From: Paraburkholderia polaris
Lineage (GTDB): Bacteria; Pseudomonadota; Gammaproteobacteria; Burkholderiales; Burkholderiaceae
Direction: 5' to 3'
Length of the DNA stretch: 64,000 nt
Assembly: GCF_012927345.1 (NCBI RefSeq)
Contig: NZ_JABBGJ010000020.1
Span: 1-64,000, forward strand
The notes beneath the pieces were generated by a model that ran no database searches, had not been told where the DNA came from, and saw only the letters and a program-made list of their open reading frames with translations. A program made the position numbers and the translations under genes. Each line of letters opens with the position of its first letter. The first letter of the stretch is position 1. Shown here piece by piece: positions 34,306 through 43,417 of this stretch.

Positions 34306-34889
34306 GCGCACGTCGATCAGTCAGGCTCGCGCGGCGTCGAGAGGAATGCGAACAGCATGCGCCAAGGGCTGCGTTCGCTTCCCCGACAATTACGCCTCGA
34401 TGCCAGTCAGGGGCTCTTCACCCCTCGCGCCACTCACTTCCCAGCCGGGCAAAAAATACGTTCAAAACGCATCGAAATGCATTACGGATCAAGCGGCGAT
34501 TTCGTAAAGGCCATTCGCCGCTCTTGTCGCGTCATTGTGCCGTGCAATAGTGTCTTTCGACGCCGAAACCGACAGCCGTTCTGTTACCGCAATGCGTGAA
34601 GCGACACAGCAAAAAGGACAAGATTGTTTCCATCCGTAACACTTGTCTCAATCATATTCACGCAAACCCTGGTGATGGTATGCTTCGTGCACAAATTCTC
34701 CCATGCACGAGTGAGACCACGTTTTGTGCTTCGCAATAGGGACAAACCGCACTAACCCAGTGCGATATTGACCAGCAAACAGAACGTACAAAACATATTT
34801 GTGCAACCGCGGGCTGCACACGGATCGTGAAAGTTGAATCCGTGGCCGTCCAAAGCCGCGGCCCGGCCAGGCCGCGTGGAGAAAACCCA
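34306..34889. other. Long intergenic region upstream of the transposase-derived gene
   Basis: No gene was recognised. Two small inverted repeats stand out: arms TCGTGCA/TGCACGA at about 34687-34712, and CGCACT/AGTGCG near 34759-34775. They could be operators for the downstream gene. The frames that cover this region in either direction look like chance open frames. Confidence 0.4.
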
Positions 34890-36041
34890 ATGTTTTTCGA
34901 TGAGCTAAGCAATGACGAATGGGCGCTGCTAGCAGCGCTTGTCTCTGATGAGCCGGCCGTCCGTCTGAACCGACGCGGCCGGCCCCGCGCCGAACCGCGC
35001 ATCGTGGCGAATGCCGTTCTGTGGATTCTGACAACTGGCGAACCCTGGTCGAAGCTGCCGGGGCGTTATCCGTCGGGTCCCACATGCCGGCGCCGTTTCG
35101 AAGAATGGCAGTTGAACGGCACCCTCCTCGAGATGGTTCGGCTGTTGTCGCAAACCGGGCGTAGCTTCGCGTACGTCCCGCAACCGGCGCCGCCCGTTGC
35201 GGCCAAGCCGGCAGCACCGGTAGCGCAAACCCCCAGCGTGCGTGACGAAGGTCTGCGTGGCGTGTCGTGGAAGAGCCCCGAGTCGTGGCAGGCGCCCGGC
35301 GTCTCGAGCAGCCTGAGCAACTGGCGTTCGGCCGATCCGATCGCCGATATGACACGCCAGTTGTCCGGGCTGACGAAGGTGCCGCCGGTGTCTCGTGCAC
35401 CGGCGGCACCTTCGTCACCCTCGTCACTGGCAGCACGGCCCGCTATGCGCGCCGATCTGCAAGGCATGGACGAAGCGCGGGCGGTGGACGCGGCCATGCA
35501 CAGCCTGGATTCGGCGATCACGTCGGCACGCCGCACGCAACAGCTTGACGATCAGCGCAGCCCGCTGTCGATGAGCCTCGCGCCACGCGGCACGCAAGTC
35601 GCCGACCGGCGCGGTTATGTGATCTACGTTGCGGCGGAGCAGGTGCCCAACGCCATGTATCGCGCGTGGGCGGAGATCATGAAGGACGGCAAACGCGTCG
35701 AGCGTTCCGGCCTCGTCGGCCCGCGCTTCGCAGAGGCTGACGCGGCCGAGCAATATGCGCTTGAATGGGCGCGGCAGTGGATCGACCGTGAATGCCGCAC
35801 GCAGGCTGCAGCAGACGCTGCACCGGCAGTCAACGCGCCGGCGGTCGCGCGTCCGTTGCCGGCCATGCGTCATGTGCCGGAGCCGGTCACGGTGAATCAC
35901 GGCGGGCCTTTGCACGCTCCCCTCAATGCATTCCGTGGACCGCTGCGCCGTTACCCCAGCGAACCGGCTGCACCCGCGACCGAAAGCAGTGCATCAGATC
36001 GTTTTCCGTCGTACCCAGAACTCATCTCCCAAGCGGGATGA
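34890..36041 (+). CDS. Transposase-derived DNA-binding domain protein (domesticated IS5-type N-terminus)
   Basis: This 383-residue protein is not recognised as a whole. Residues 1-85 match the N-terminal domain of IS5-family transposases (DUF4096-like), shown by LSNDEWALLAALV, RRGRPRAEPRIVANAVLWIL and TGEPWSKLPGRYPSGPT. The catalytic DDE domain is absent. A Pro/Ala-rich linker of about 140 residues follows. A second small domain is near residues 240-315 (GYVIYVAAEQVPNAMYRAW, QYALEWARQWIDREC), then a disordered tail. No terminal repeats are seen. It may be a regulator; its closeness to the bce genes is suggestive. GTGGAGAAAACCC precedes the ATG. Confidence 0.7.
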   Translation: MFFDELSNDEWALLAALVSDEPAVRLNRRGRPRAEPRIVANAVLWILTTGEPWSKLPGRYPSGPTCRRRFEEWQLNGTLLEMVRLLSQTGRSFAYVPQPAPPVAAKPAAPVAQTPSVRDEGLRGVSWKSPESWQAPGVSSSLSNWRSADPIADMTRQLSGLTKVPPVSRAPAAPSSPSSLAARPAMRADLQGMDEARAVDAAMHSLDSAITSARRTQQLDDQRSPLSMSLAPRGTQVADRRGYVIYVAAEQVPNAMYRAWAEIMKDGKRVERSGLVGPRFAEADAAEQYALEWARQWIDRECRTQAAADAAPAVNAPAVARPLPAMRHVPEPVTVNHGGPLHAPLNAFRGPLRRYPSEPAAPATESSASDRFPSYPELISQAG

Positions 36042-36383
36042 GCAGGGCTGTAAGCGCGGCTGCCAGCGCGGCGGTTAGCGCAACAGCACCCCGCGGCCGT
36101 TAGGAGCAACCGCCGCAGGTTCCCGCTTCATCCGTTGTGAATCATTGGTGTTGCCTGACTGGCGCAGGTTGGCCTCGGCAGGACGTTGCTTTGGTGCTGT
36201 CAACGCTGATCAACCGCTGGTTTAACCGCCGATTTAACCACTGCTTCAACCGCTGTTTCAACCGCTGTTTCAACCGCTGTTTCAACCGCTGTTTCAACCG
36301 CTGCTTCAACATTATTACGCGCCGGCATCCTTCACCGGCGGTCCTGATTTGCGTGCGTCAGTTGCATCCGTCAATCGCGTTCT
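36042..36383. other. Spacer between the transposase-derived gene and bceA
   Basis: Apart from the 12-bp tandem repeat listed separately, nothing definite is seen. Both flanking genes converge here, but no T-flanked hairpin was found. Confidence 0.4.
36213..36308. repeat. 12-bp tandem repeat, eight units
   Basis: Eight 12-bp units run from 36213 to 36308. Four are identical (AACCGCTGTTTC, 36249-36296) and the flanking ones are diverged. A plus-strand frame through it would read FNRC repeats, but no similarity or proper gene context supports coding. Confidence 0.95.
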
Positions 36384-37937
36384 TCACTGGCGTCCATATG
36401 TGTCGTCGAAGCGCACGATATCGTCTTCGCCGAGATACGAACCTGACTGCACCTCGATCATTTCGAGTGGCATCTTGCCCGGGTTCTCGAGACGGTGGGT
36501 GACGCCCAGCGGAATATAAGCCGATTCGTTTTCGGAGACGATGAAGCGCTCTTCACCTCGCGTGACGAGCGCGGTGCCGCGCACGACGATCCAGTGTTCC
36601 GCGCGGTGATGATGCATTTGCAGCGAGAGCCGCGCGCCCGGCTTCACGACGATACGTTTCACCTGGAAGCGCTCGCCCGTGTCGACGGAATCGTAGTTGC
36701 CCCACGGACGGTGCACCTTGCGATGGTTGGCCGCCTCCAGCCCGCCATCGTTGCGAATCCGTCCGACAATCTTCTTGACGTCCTGTACCCGCGATTTGTC
36801 CGCGACCAGAATCGCATCGGCCGTTTCGACCACCACGAGATCCTGCGTGCCGACACAGGCAATCAGGCGTCCTTCCGAATGCGCGAAAGTCGAGTTCGCC
36901 CCTTCAAACATCACGCGACCGCGGCCCACGTTCTGATCGGCGTCTTTCTCCGAGATGTCCCAGATCGCGTCCCACGAACCCACGTCCGACCAGCCCGCCT
37001 GCAGCGGCACGACCACGCCGGACGCGGCGGTCTGATCGTTACCTAGTTGCTCCATCACGGCGTAGTCGATCGAATTCGACGGCGAGGCGCTGAACGCGTC
37101 GCGTTGCAGACGGAAGAAATCGCCGTCAGCTTTGCCGCCTGTGAACGCTGCTTCGCAGGCCTCGTAAATCGCCGGCTGAAAGTGGCGGATCGCTTTCAGC
37201 CAGGTCGATGCGCGCATGATGAAAATGCCGCTGTTCCACCAGTATTCCTGCGATTCGATATAACGCTGCGCCAGTTCAAGATGTGGCTTTTCGACGAAGC
37301 GATCGAGCTTGTGCGCGCCGATCTTGCTGGCTGTATCGGCGTCCGTTGCGCGAGCGTCGTTAGGCGTACCAAGCGCCGCGCCGATGCGGATGTAGCCATA
37401 GCCCGTTTCCGCGCGCGTCGGCACGATGCCCATTGTCACGATATGGCCAGCTGCTGCATGCTGTACGCCGGCGGCGACCGCTGCGTGAAAACCGTCGATG
37501 TCGGTGACTGCGTGATCGGCGGGCATCACGACCATGATGCCGTCCTCGTCTTGCGCGGCAATCGACAGCGCGGCCACCGTGAGTGCCGGCGCCGTGTCGC
37601 GGCCAGCGGGTTCAAGAATTAGCCGGCTCGGCTTACCGCTCGTGCGCAATTGTTCGGCAGTCGTAAAGCGATGCTCTTCGTTGGCCACCACGACGAGCTG
37701 CTCGGATAGAAGATGACCGGTTTCGAGCCCATCGAGACGGCGCGTAGTGGATTGCAGCAGCGAGTCTTCGCCCAGCAAACCAATCAGTTGTTTTGGATAC
37801 TGCTCGCGCGACATTGGCCACAACCGTGTGCCGGAGCCGCCCGCCAGAATCACGGGATGAACTTTGAGTTTGACGTTAAGGGACATAGCTTGCGTGGACC
37901 GGGTGTCGGCGGGCGTGGCCGTAACCGGAGCTGTCAT
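36384..37937 (-). CDS. bceA: Mannose-1-phosphate guanylyltransferase / mannose-6-phosphate isomerase
   Basis: This 517-residue bifunctional enzyme has a nucleotidyltransferase domain at about 25-340, signature VILAGGSGTRLWPMSR. A type II phosphomannose isomerase cupin domain is near 390-515 (KPGARLSLQMHHHRAEHW, GVTHRLENPG). It makes GDP-mannose for cepacian. A GAGGAGTCCACC ribosome site favours the start at 37937 over an upstream ATG at 38006. It is the only part of the bce-I group on the minus strand here and is divergent from bceB, across an AT-rich regulatory region. Confidence 0.94.
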   Translation of the reverse strand: MTAPVTATPADTRSTQAMSLNVKLKVHPVILAGGSGTRLWPMSREQYPKQLIGLLGEDSLLQSTTRRLDGLETGHLLSEQLVVVANEEHRFTTAEQLRTSGKPSRLILEPAGRDTAPALTVAALSIAAQDEDGIMVVMPADHAVTDIDGFHAAVAAGVQHAAAGHIVTMGIVPTRAETGYGYIRIGAALGTPNDARATDADTASKIGAHKLDRFVEKPHLELAQRYIESQEYWWNSGIFIMRASTWLKAIRHFQPAIYEACEAAFTGGKADGDFFRLQRDAFSASPSNSIDYAVMEQLGNDQTAASGVVVPLQAGWSDVGSWDAIWDISEKDADQNVGRGRVMFEGANSTFAHSEGRLIACVGTQDLVVVETADAILVADKSRVQDVKKIVGRIRNDGGLEAANHRKVHRPWGNYDSVDTGERFQVKRIVVKPGARLSLQMHHHRAEHWIVVRGTALVTRGEERFIVSENESAYIPLGVTHRLENPGKMPLEMIEVQSGSYLGEDDIVRFDDTYGRQ

Positions 37938-38596
37938 GGTGGACTCCTCGAGGCTGGGTGAAAGCGGGGTGAATGCGTCGAGTTTTATCACGAAGTAAGG
38001 AATCAATAAAAGCGTGTTAAATAGGAGTGATATAAAAATCTTTATAAAAATTGCCCTTTTCGTGGAGGAAAAATGTCCATCTAATTTTAAAAAAGAAAAA
38101 TTAACCGAAAAAAATCATGGGCAATTTTTTTGCGCAGATAAATAACGCAGAATAGAGACGAAAGGCGCGGCGTAAGCTTCGTCGGAAAACGGACAGATCA
38201 ACATGCCGTAGCCTCCAGAAAGGCGCCAAATGGGCCTCTTAAACGTCGAATCCGGTAACAATTGCCGCATAAAATTCAGAAAAAATACCGAATTTTTGAC
38301 CGATACATTTTGAGATATTTTGCTGTCTTGCGGTCCGAATTTTAATATCGCTTTATCTATACCTGTACAAGGGTATTCACTCATTCCGACACCTGCTTTC
38401 CGAATCCTCCGTTCAGGAATTTTTTAGTCCGGAAAGCAGCAGGGCAATTGCACCGGTTCGATCAGTTTCGCGTCGCGCATTTATCTGGCAGGCGCGGATA
38501 TCGGCGTTGCGGCCCCCGGTGGCAGGACTTGATGAGTGTGACGGGAAATCAACCAACCAACGGATGGCACTTGACTGACGAACTGAGGGGCAGCGC
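37938..38596. promoter_or_regulatory. AT-rich divergent regulatory region of bceA and bceB
   Basis: This 660-bp region is markedly AT-rich at 38000-38400 against a G+C-rich background. An 11-bp inverted repeat (38046-38056 AAAAATTGCCC and 38119-38129) spans 62 bp. Between the arms a strong ribosome site (GGAGGAAAAATG) opens a three-codon ORF on the plus strand (Met-Ser-Ile-stop, ATG at 38073). No convincing larger gene was found. It probably controls both directions of the exopolysaccharide genes. Confidence 0.6.
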
Positions 38597-39994
38597 ATGC
38601 TGAGCGTTCTATCGAGAATCATCGACATCGCCATGGTCGCGCTCGGCGCCGCCATCGCGACGGCCGTGCACAGCGGGAAATTGGTGTGGCTAGACGACGT
38701 CCAAACCGTGTCGCTCGCGTTCGACTGCCTGCTCGTGGTGGTGTTCTTTCCCGCGCTGGGGATCTATCAGTCGTGGCGCGGCAAGCCGCTGTACGACCTG
38801 CTGTGCCGCGTTGCGGGCGGCTGGGTGATGGTGGAGGTCACCGGCATCCTGATCAGCTTCAGCCTGCACCGTTCGGACAACCTGTCGCGTCTGTGGCTGT
38901 TCTACTGGGCGGTCGCCACGATCGTGCTGCTGATCGTCACCAAGGTGATCGTCTATTCGATCCTGCGCGGACTGCGCCGCGAAGGCTTCAATCAGCGCGC
39001 GGTGGCGATTGTCGGCGGCGCGCCGTATGGGCGCTTTCTGATCGAGCAGATGCGCAGCCGTCCGGAAGCGGGCTTTAGCCCCGTCGTGGTGTTCGATGAG
39101 GACGGCACGATCAATCCGTATGAAGACCCGGACGCCGCGGACGCGATCGAAGGCGTGCCGGTCGAGCGCGATTACGCGCGGATGCTGCAGCTGGTGCGCC
39201 AGCGCGCGATTCGCGAACTGTGGCTCGCGCTGCCAATTTCGAAGGAGAAGGCGATTCACCGCTTCGTGATGGACCTGAAGAACGACTTCGTGAACATCCG
39301 CTTTATTCCGGACGTGCGCAGCCTGACGCTCTTCAATCAGCCGATGGTCGATCTGCTTGGCGTGCCCGCGATCAACCTGGCCGCCTCGCCGATCACCGAT
39401 CTGCGTGTGCTGCCTAAGCGCGTCTTCGACCGCCTGTTCGCGCTGGCGGCATTGACTGCACTGTCGCCGGTAATGCTGATGATCGCCGTCATGGTGAAGG
39501 TGAGCTCGCCGGGCCCGGTGTTCTTCCGACAGAAGCGCAAAGGCATCGACGGCAACCAGTTCGAGATCTACAAGTTTCGCTCGATGAAGATGCACAAGGA
39601 AGAGGCCGGCAAGATCACCCAGGCCACGCGACGCGATCCGCGCATCACCGCGGTCGGCGCGTTCCTGCGGCGCACCAGCCTCGACGAATTGCCGCAATTC
39701 ATCAACGTGCTGCGCGGCGAGATGTCGGTGGTCGGTCCGCGCCCGCATGCACTCGAACACGACGACATCTACAAGGATCTGGTGAAGGGCTATATGCATC
39801 GTTACCGGATCAAGCCTGGCATCACCGGGTGGGCGCAGATCAACGGCTATCGCGGCGAAACCGACCGCATCGAAAAGATGATGGGCCGCGTCAAGCTCGA
39901 TCTGTACTACATGCAGCACTGGACCTTCTGGCTCGACATCAAGATCGTCGTGCTGACGCTGTGGAAGGGCTTTGTGGGCAGCAACGCTTACTGA
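38597..39994 (+). CDS. bceB: Undecaprenyl-phosphate glucose-1-phosphate transferase (priming enzyme)
   Basis: This 465-residue polyisoprenyl-phosphate hexose-1-phosphate transferase has about four N-terminal membrane helices. A CoA-binding-like middle domain follows (QRAVAIVGGAPYGRFLIEQM). The C-terminal bacterial sugar transferase domain starts near residue 275 (VSSPGPVFFRQKRKGIDGNQ, YKFRSMKMH, RTSLDELPQFINVLRGEMS, VVGPRPHALEHD). It loads the first sugar, likely glucose, on undecaprenyl phosphate. It heads the bceB-bceK run and follows GAGGGGCAGCGC. Confidence 0.96.
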   Translation: MLSVLSRIIDIAMVALGAAIATAVHSGKLVWLDDVQTVSLAFDCLLVVVFFPALGIYQSWRGKPLYDLLCRVAGGWVMVEVTGILISFSLHRSDNLSRLWLFYWAVATIVLLIVTKVIVYSILRGLRREGFNQRAVAIVGGAPYGRFLIEQMRSRPEAGFSPVVVFDEDGTINPYEDPDAADAIEGVPVERDYARMLQLVRQRAIRELWLALPISKEKAIHRFVMDLKNDFVNIRFIPDVRSLTLFNQPMVDLLGVPAINLAASPITDLRVLPKRVFDRLFALAALTALSPVMLMIAVMVKVSSPGPVFFRQKRKGIDGNQFEIYKFRSMKMHKEEAGKITQATRRDPRITAVGAFLRRTSLDELPQFINVLRGEMSVVGPRPHALEHDDIYKDLVKGYMHRYRIKPGITGWAQINGYRGETDRIEKMMGRVKLDLYYMQHWTFWLDIKIVVLTLWKGFVGSNAY

Positions 39995-40047
39995 GTGCCC
40001 CCAACGTCGTTTTTAGTGAATCAACTCCATTTTCCGAGGTGTAATAC

Positions 40048-41520
40048 ATGAACCTGACGATCATCGGTAGTGGCTACGTAGGCCTCGTGACGGGCGCATG
40101 TCTCGCCGACATCGGCCACGACGTGTTCTGTCTCGACGTCGATCAACGCAAGATCGACGTGCTCAACAACGGCGGCGTGCCGATCCATGAACCGGGTCTG
40201 CAGGAGATCATTGCGCGCAATCGCCGTGCAGGCCGCCTGAAGTTCTCGACCGACATCGAGGCCGCGGTCGCGCATGGCGACATCCAGTTCATCGCGGTGG
40301 GCACGCCCTCCGACGAAGACGGCTCCGCCGATCTGCAATACGTGCTCGCTGCCGCGCGCAACATCGGCCGTCATATGACGAGCTTCAAGGTGATCGTCGA
40401 CAAATCGACGGTGCCGGTCGGCACGGCTTCGCGCGTGCGCGACGTGATCGCCGAGGAATTGGCCGCGCGCAACGCGAGCCATATGTTCTCCGTGGTGTCG
40501 AATCCGGAGTTCCTGAAAGAAGGCGCGGCCGTCGAAGATTTCACACGGCCCGACCGCATCGTGCTCGGCTGCGATGAAGACGTGCCCGGCGAAAAAGCGC
40601 GCGAACTGATGAAACGCCTCTATGCGCCGTTCAACCGCAATCGCGAACGCACGCTGTACATGGACGTGCGTTCGGCCGAGTTCACCAAGTATGCGGCTAA
40701 CGCGATGCTCGCCACGCGCATCTCGTACATGAACGAGCTCGCGAATCTGGCCGATCGCGTCGGCGCGGATATCGAAGCGGTACGCCGCGGCATCGGTTCC
40801 GATCCGCGTATCGGCTACGACTTCCTGTATGCCGGTTGCGGCTACGGCGGCTCGTGCTTCCCGAAGGACGTGCAGGCGCTGATTCGCACGGCAGCCGACC
40901 ACAAGGCCAACCTGCGCATTCTCGAGGCGGTGGAAGCCGTCAACGACACACAGAAAAAGATCCTCGCGCACAAGATCGTCAATCGTCTCGGCGAAGACCT
41001 GTCGGATCGCACCTTCGGCGTGTGGGGCCTCGCCTTCAAGCCGAACACGGACGACATGCGCGAAGCGCCGAGCCGTCCGCTGATCGCAGAACTGCTGCGC
41101 CGCGGCGCGCGCGTGAAGGCCTACGACCCGGTTGCGATCGACGAATCGAAGCGCGTCTTCGCTCTCGATCTGAAAGACGTGCCGCAACAGCACGCGCGCC
41201 TGTCGTTCGTGAATGAGGAAATGGACGCGGCCGAGGGCGCCGATGCACTGGTGATTCTCACCGAATGGAAAGTCTTCAAGAGTCCGGATTTCGGTTCGCT
41301 CAAAGAGAGCCTCAACACGCCGCTGATTTTCGACGGCCGCAATCTGTACGAGCCGGACGCGCTGCTCGAACTCGGTATCGAGTATCACGCGATCGGCCGT
41401 CAGCACGCGCTGCGCAATGCGCCGGCGAAAGTCGGCGCGAACGGCCTGCCGATAGCGGCCGAGACGGCCCACTCGAACGCGTTGCCCCACTCGGCCGATG
41501 CGATCGAGGCCGGCCAGTAA
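40048..41520 (+). CDS. bceC: UDP-glucose 6-dehydrogenase
   Basis: This 490-residue enzyme makes UDP-glucuronic acid, a sugar of cepacian, by two NAD-dependent oxidations. The Rossmann start is MNLTIIGSGYVGLVTGACLA. The catalytic cysteine is Cys270 in CGYGGSCFPKDVQAL. NTDDMREAPSRPLI lies in the C-terminal nucleotide-binding domain. It has about 35 extra C-terminal residues compared with the usual 450-460. GAGGTGTAATAC precedes the ATG. Confidence 0.97.
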   Translation: MNLTIIGSGYVGLVTGACLADIGHDVFCLDVDQRKIDVLNNGGVPIHEPGLQEIIARNRRAGRLKFSTDIEAAVAHGDIQFIAVGTPSDEDGSADLQYVLAAARNIGRHMTSFKVIVDKSTVPVGTASRVRDVIAEELAARNASHMFSVVSNPEFLKEGAAVEDFTRPDRIVLGCDEDVPGEKARELMKRLYAPFNRNRERTLYMDVRSAEFTKYAANAMLATRISYMNELANLADRVGADIEAVRRGIGSDPRIGYDFLYAGCGYGGSCFPKDVQALIRTAADHKANLRILEAVEAVNDTQKKILAHKIVNRLGEDLSDRTFGVWGLAFKPNTDDMREAPSRPLIAELLRRGARVKAYDPVAIDESKRVFALDLKDVPQQHARLSFVNEEMDAAEGADALVILTEWKVFKSPDFGSLKESLNTPLIFDGRNLYEPDALLELGIEYHAIGRQHALRNAPAKVGANGLPIAAETAHSNALPHSADAIEAGQ

Positions 41521-41580
41521 GTTGGCCACTAAGTTGGCCAGTAAGCCGCCGCGCCGGCACACCTCGTTAAGGAGCCCGCA

Positions 41581-42036
41581 ATGTTCGCCAACGTTCTGAT
41601 CGTCTGCCACGCCAATGTGTGCCGTTCGCCCGCCGCCGAAATGCTGTTCAAGTCCCGGCAGCGCGTGGCGTCGCGGTCGTCCTCAGCGCCGATCGCGTTT
41701 CATTCAGCGGGCCTGCGTGCCGCGAACGGCCACGGCATGGACCCGGTGATGCGGCGCCTGCTCGACGAGCAGGGCGTCGCCTCCGGTATCCACTATTCGC
41801 GGCGCCTCGACCGCCAACTCGTGCGCTCCGCCGACCTGGTGCTCGTCACCGAGCGCGCGCAGGTGGGCGCGGTCGAAGCGCTCGATCCGGCCTCGCGCGG
41901 CAAGGTCTATCCACTCGGGAAATGGGAAGGCGACTCCGACGTCGCCGATCCGCACGGCCACGTGGAAGCCGACTATAGGGAGAGTCTCGTGCTCATCGAA
42001 CATCTGGTCATGGGATGGCTGAAAAAAATATGCTGA
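41581..42036 (+). CDS. bceD: Low-molecular-weight protein tyrosine phosphatase
   Basis: This 151-residue enzyme has the phosphate loop VCHANVCRSPA: nucleophile Cys9, Arg15. The general acid is Asp123 in VADPHG. In the bce system it dephosphorylates the BceF tyrosine kinase. There are extra residues (QRVASRSSSAPIAF) near position 30. Its stop overlaps the next gene's preferred start as TGATG, so translation is coupled. A GTTAAGGAGCCC site precedes the ATG. Confidence 0.96.
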   Translation: MFANVLIVCHANVCRSPAAEMLFKSRQRVASRSSSAPIAFHSAGLRAANGHGMDPVMRRLLDEQGVASGIHYSRRLDRQLVRSADLVLVTERAQVGAVEALDPASRGKVYPLGKWEGDSDVADPHGHVEADYRESLVLIEHLVMGWLKKIC

Positions 42037-43283
42037 TGAAAAAACTCACTGCACACACATTCGCGAACTTCAACTCGACGGGCTTTACATCGACGGGCTT
42101 TACGTCGAAGTTCGCCGCCACGCTTTTGCTGACGTCCTTTCTGTCGGCCTGCGCTACCGCACCTGGCAATTACCTCGACACGTCCCGTCTGAAAGACGAC
42201 GGTCAGCACCAGAGTCAACAGGCTAACGAAACCTATCCGGTCCATCTGATCGACGGCCCGCTGGTTGCGGCGCAAGCGCAGGCGCAAGCCGCCGCCGCCG
42301 CGCAGCAGGCGCTGCCGACCTCGCGTTACAGCGATCCGTCGCAGTACGTGTACCGGCTCTCGCCGCAGGACATTCTCGGCATCACCGTGTGGGATCACCC
42401 CGAATTGACCACGCCGCAGGGCAGCACGCTGTCGGCGGGCGGCAACACCACGCAGTCGATCGGCGGCGCCTTGCAGCAGCCGTATACCGCCGCGCTGCCG
42501 GGCCAGGCCGATCCATACGGCCAGACCATTGCCGCTGACGGCACGATCTTTTTCCCGTTCGTCGGCCGCATCAAAGCCGTGGGCAAGACCGTCGGTGAGC
42601 TGCGCGATCAGTTGAGCACCGGCCTCGTGCGCTACATCCGCAATCCGCAGGTCGACGTGCGCGTGCTGTCGTACCGCGGTCAGAAAGTGCAGGTGACCGG
42701 CGAAGTGAAGACGCCGGGCCCGCTCGCCATCAGCGACGTGCCGCTCACGCTGGTCGACGCGATCACGCGCTCGGGTGGCACGAACAGCGACGCGGACATC
42801 CAGCGTGTGCGCCTCACGCGCAACAACAAGCTGTACGTGCTCGACGCCAACCGCATGCTCGACCAGGGCGACACCACGCAGAACGTCATGCTGCAAAACG
42901 GCGACGTGATCAACGTCCCGGATCACAGCGACAGCCGCATCTTCGTGATGGGCGAGGTGAAGACACCGATCCAGGTGCCGATGTTGAAGGGCCGCCTGAC
43001 GATCGCCGACGCGCTCACCCAGGCGGGCGGCATTCTCGACACGGACGCCAATCCGCGCCAGATCTTCGTGATGCGCGGTATGCGTGAACATCCGACCACG
43101 CCGGACGTGTACCGCCTCGACATGACGCAGCCCGACGCGATCATGCTGTCGTCCCAGTTCCAGTTGCAACCGATGGACGTCGTGTATGTGGGCACCGCCG
43201 CTTCGACCACCTTCAACCGTGTGTTGCAGCAAGTTCTGCCGACGATACAGACGCTGTTCTACCTGAAGCAGCTGACGAAATAA
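42036..43283 (+). CDS. bceE: Polysaccharide export outer-membrane lipoprotein (Wza type)
   Basis: This 415-residue Wza-type channel has a lipoprotein signal with lipobox LSAC (Cys39 from the chosen start). The signal holds an unusual repeated stretch, STGFTSTGFTS. The Poly_export domain follows, with YRLSPQDILGITVWDHPEL and DGTIFFPFVGRIKAVGKT. Two SLBB domains are seen (VQVTGEVKTPGPLAIS, RIFVMGEVKTPIQVP). It carries polymer through the outer membrane. An upstream ATG at 42015 lies inside bceD; the TGATG junction at 42034-42038 favours 42036. Confidence 0.95.
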   Translation: MKKLTAHTFANFNSTGFTSTGFTSKFAATLLLTSFLSACATAPGNYLDTSRLKDDGQHQSQQANETYPVHLIDGPLVAAQAQAQAAAAAQQALPTSRYSDPSQYVYRLSPQDILGITVWDHPELTTPQGSTLSAGGNTTQSIGGALQQPYTAALPGQADPYGQTIAADGTIFFPFVGRIKAVGKTVGELRDQLSTGLVRYIRNPQVDVRVLSYRGQKVQVTGEVKTPGPLAISDVPLTLVDAITRSGGTNSDADIQRVRLTRNNKLYVLDANRMLDQGDTTQNVMLQNGDVINVPDHSDSRIFVMGEVKTPIQVPMLKGRLTIADALTQAGGILDTDANPRQIFVMRGMREHPTTPDVYRLDMTQPDAIMLSSQFQLQPMDVVYVGTAASTTFNRVLQQVLPTIQTLFYLKQLTK

Positions 43284-43336
43284 CCGTCTGAGCCGTCGCC
43301 AGGCCCGCGCCGCTCTCATAGGGCGCGGGACCGAAG

Positions 43337-43400
43337 CAAACGCCAAGGCGCGCGTCAAAGCAAACGCCAAAGCACACGCTGAAGCCCACGCCGAAGCAAC
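43337..43400 (+). repeat. Degenerate 12-bp repeats in the bceE-bceF spacer
   Basis: The spacer holds several diverged units such as AAAGCAAACGCC and GAAGCCCACGCC. No coding or structural role is visible. Confidence 0.6.
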
Positions 43401-43417
43401 CGAAACGGGATCGAATT

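Noticed and set aside
34648..35436. Minus-strand frame antisense to the transposase-derived gene
   Set aside because: Its composition is Arg/Ala/Pro rich with no motif, and it lies opposite a supported gene.
36137..36502. Plus-strand frame with repeated FNRC residues
   Set aside because: It only translates the 12-bp DNA repeat and then runs into bceA antisense. No ribosome site or similarity was seen.
38115..38384. Minus-strand frame of 89 residues in the bceA-bceB spacer
   Set aside because: There is no family match or convincing ribosome site. The AT-rich spacer has few other signals of coding.
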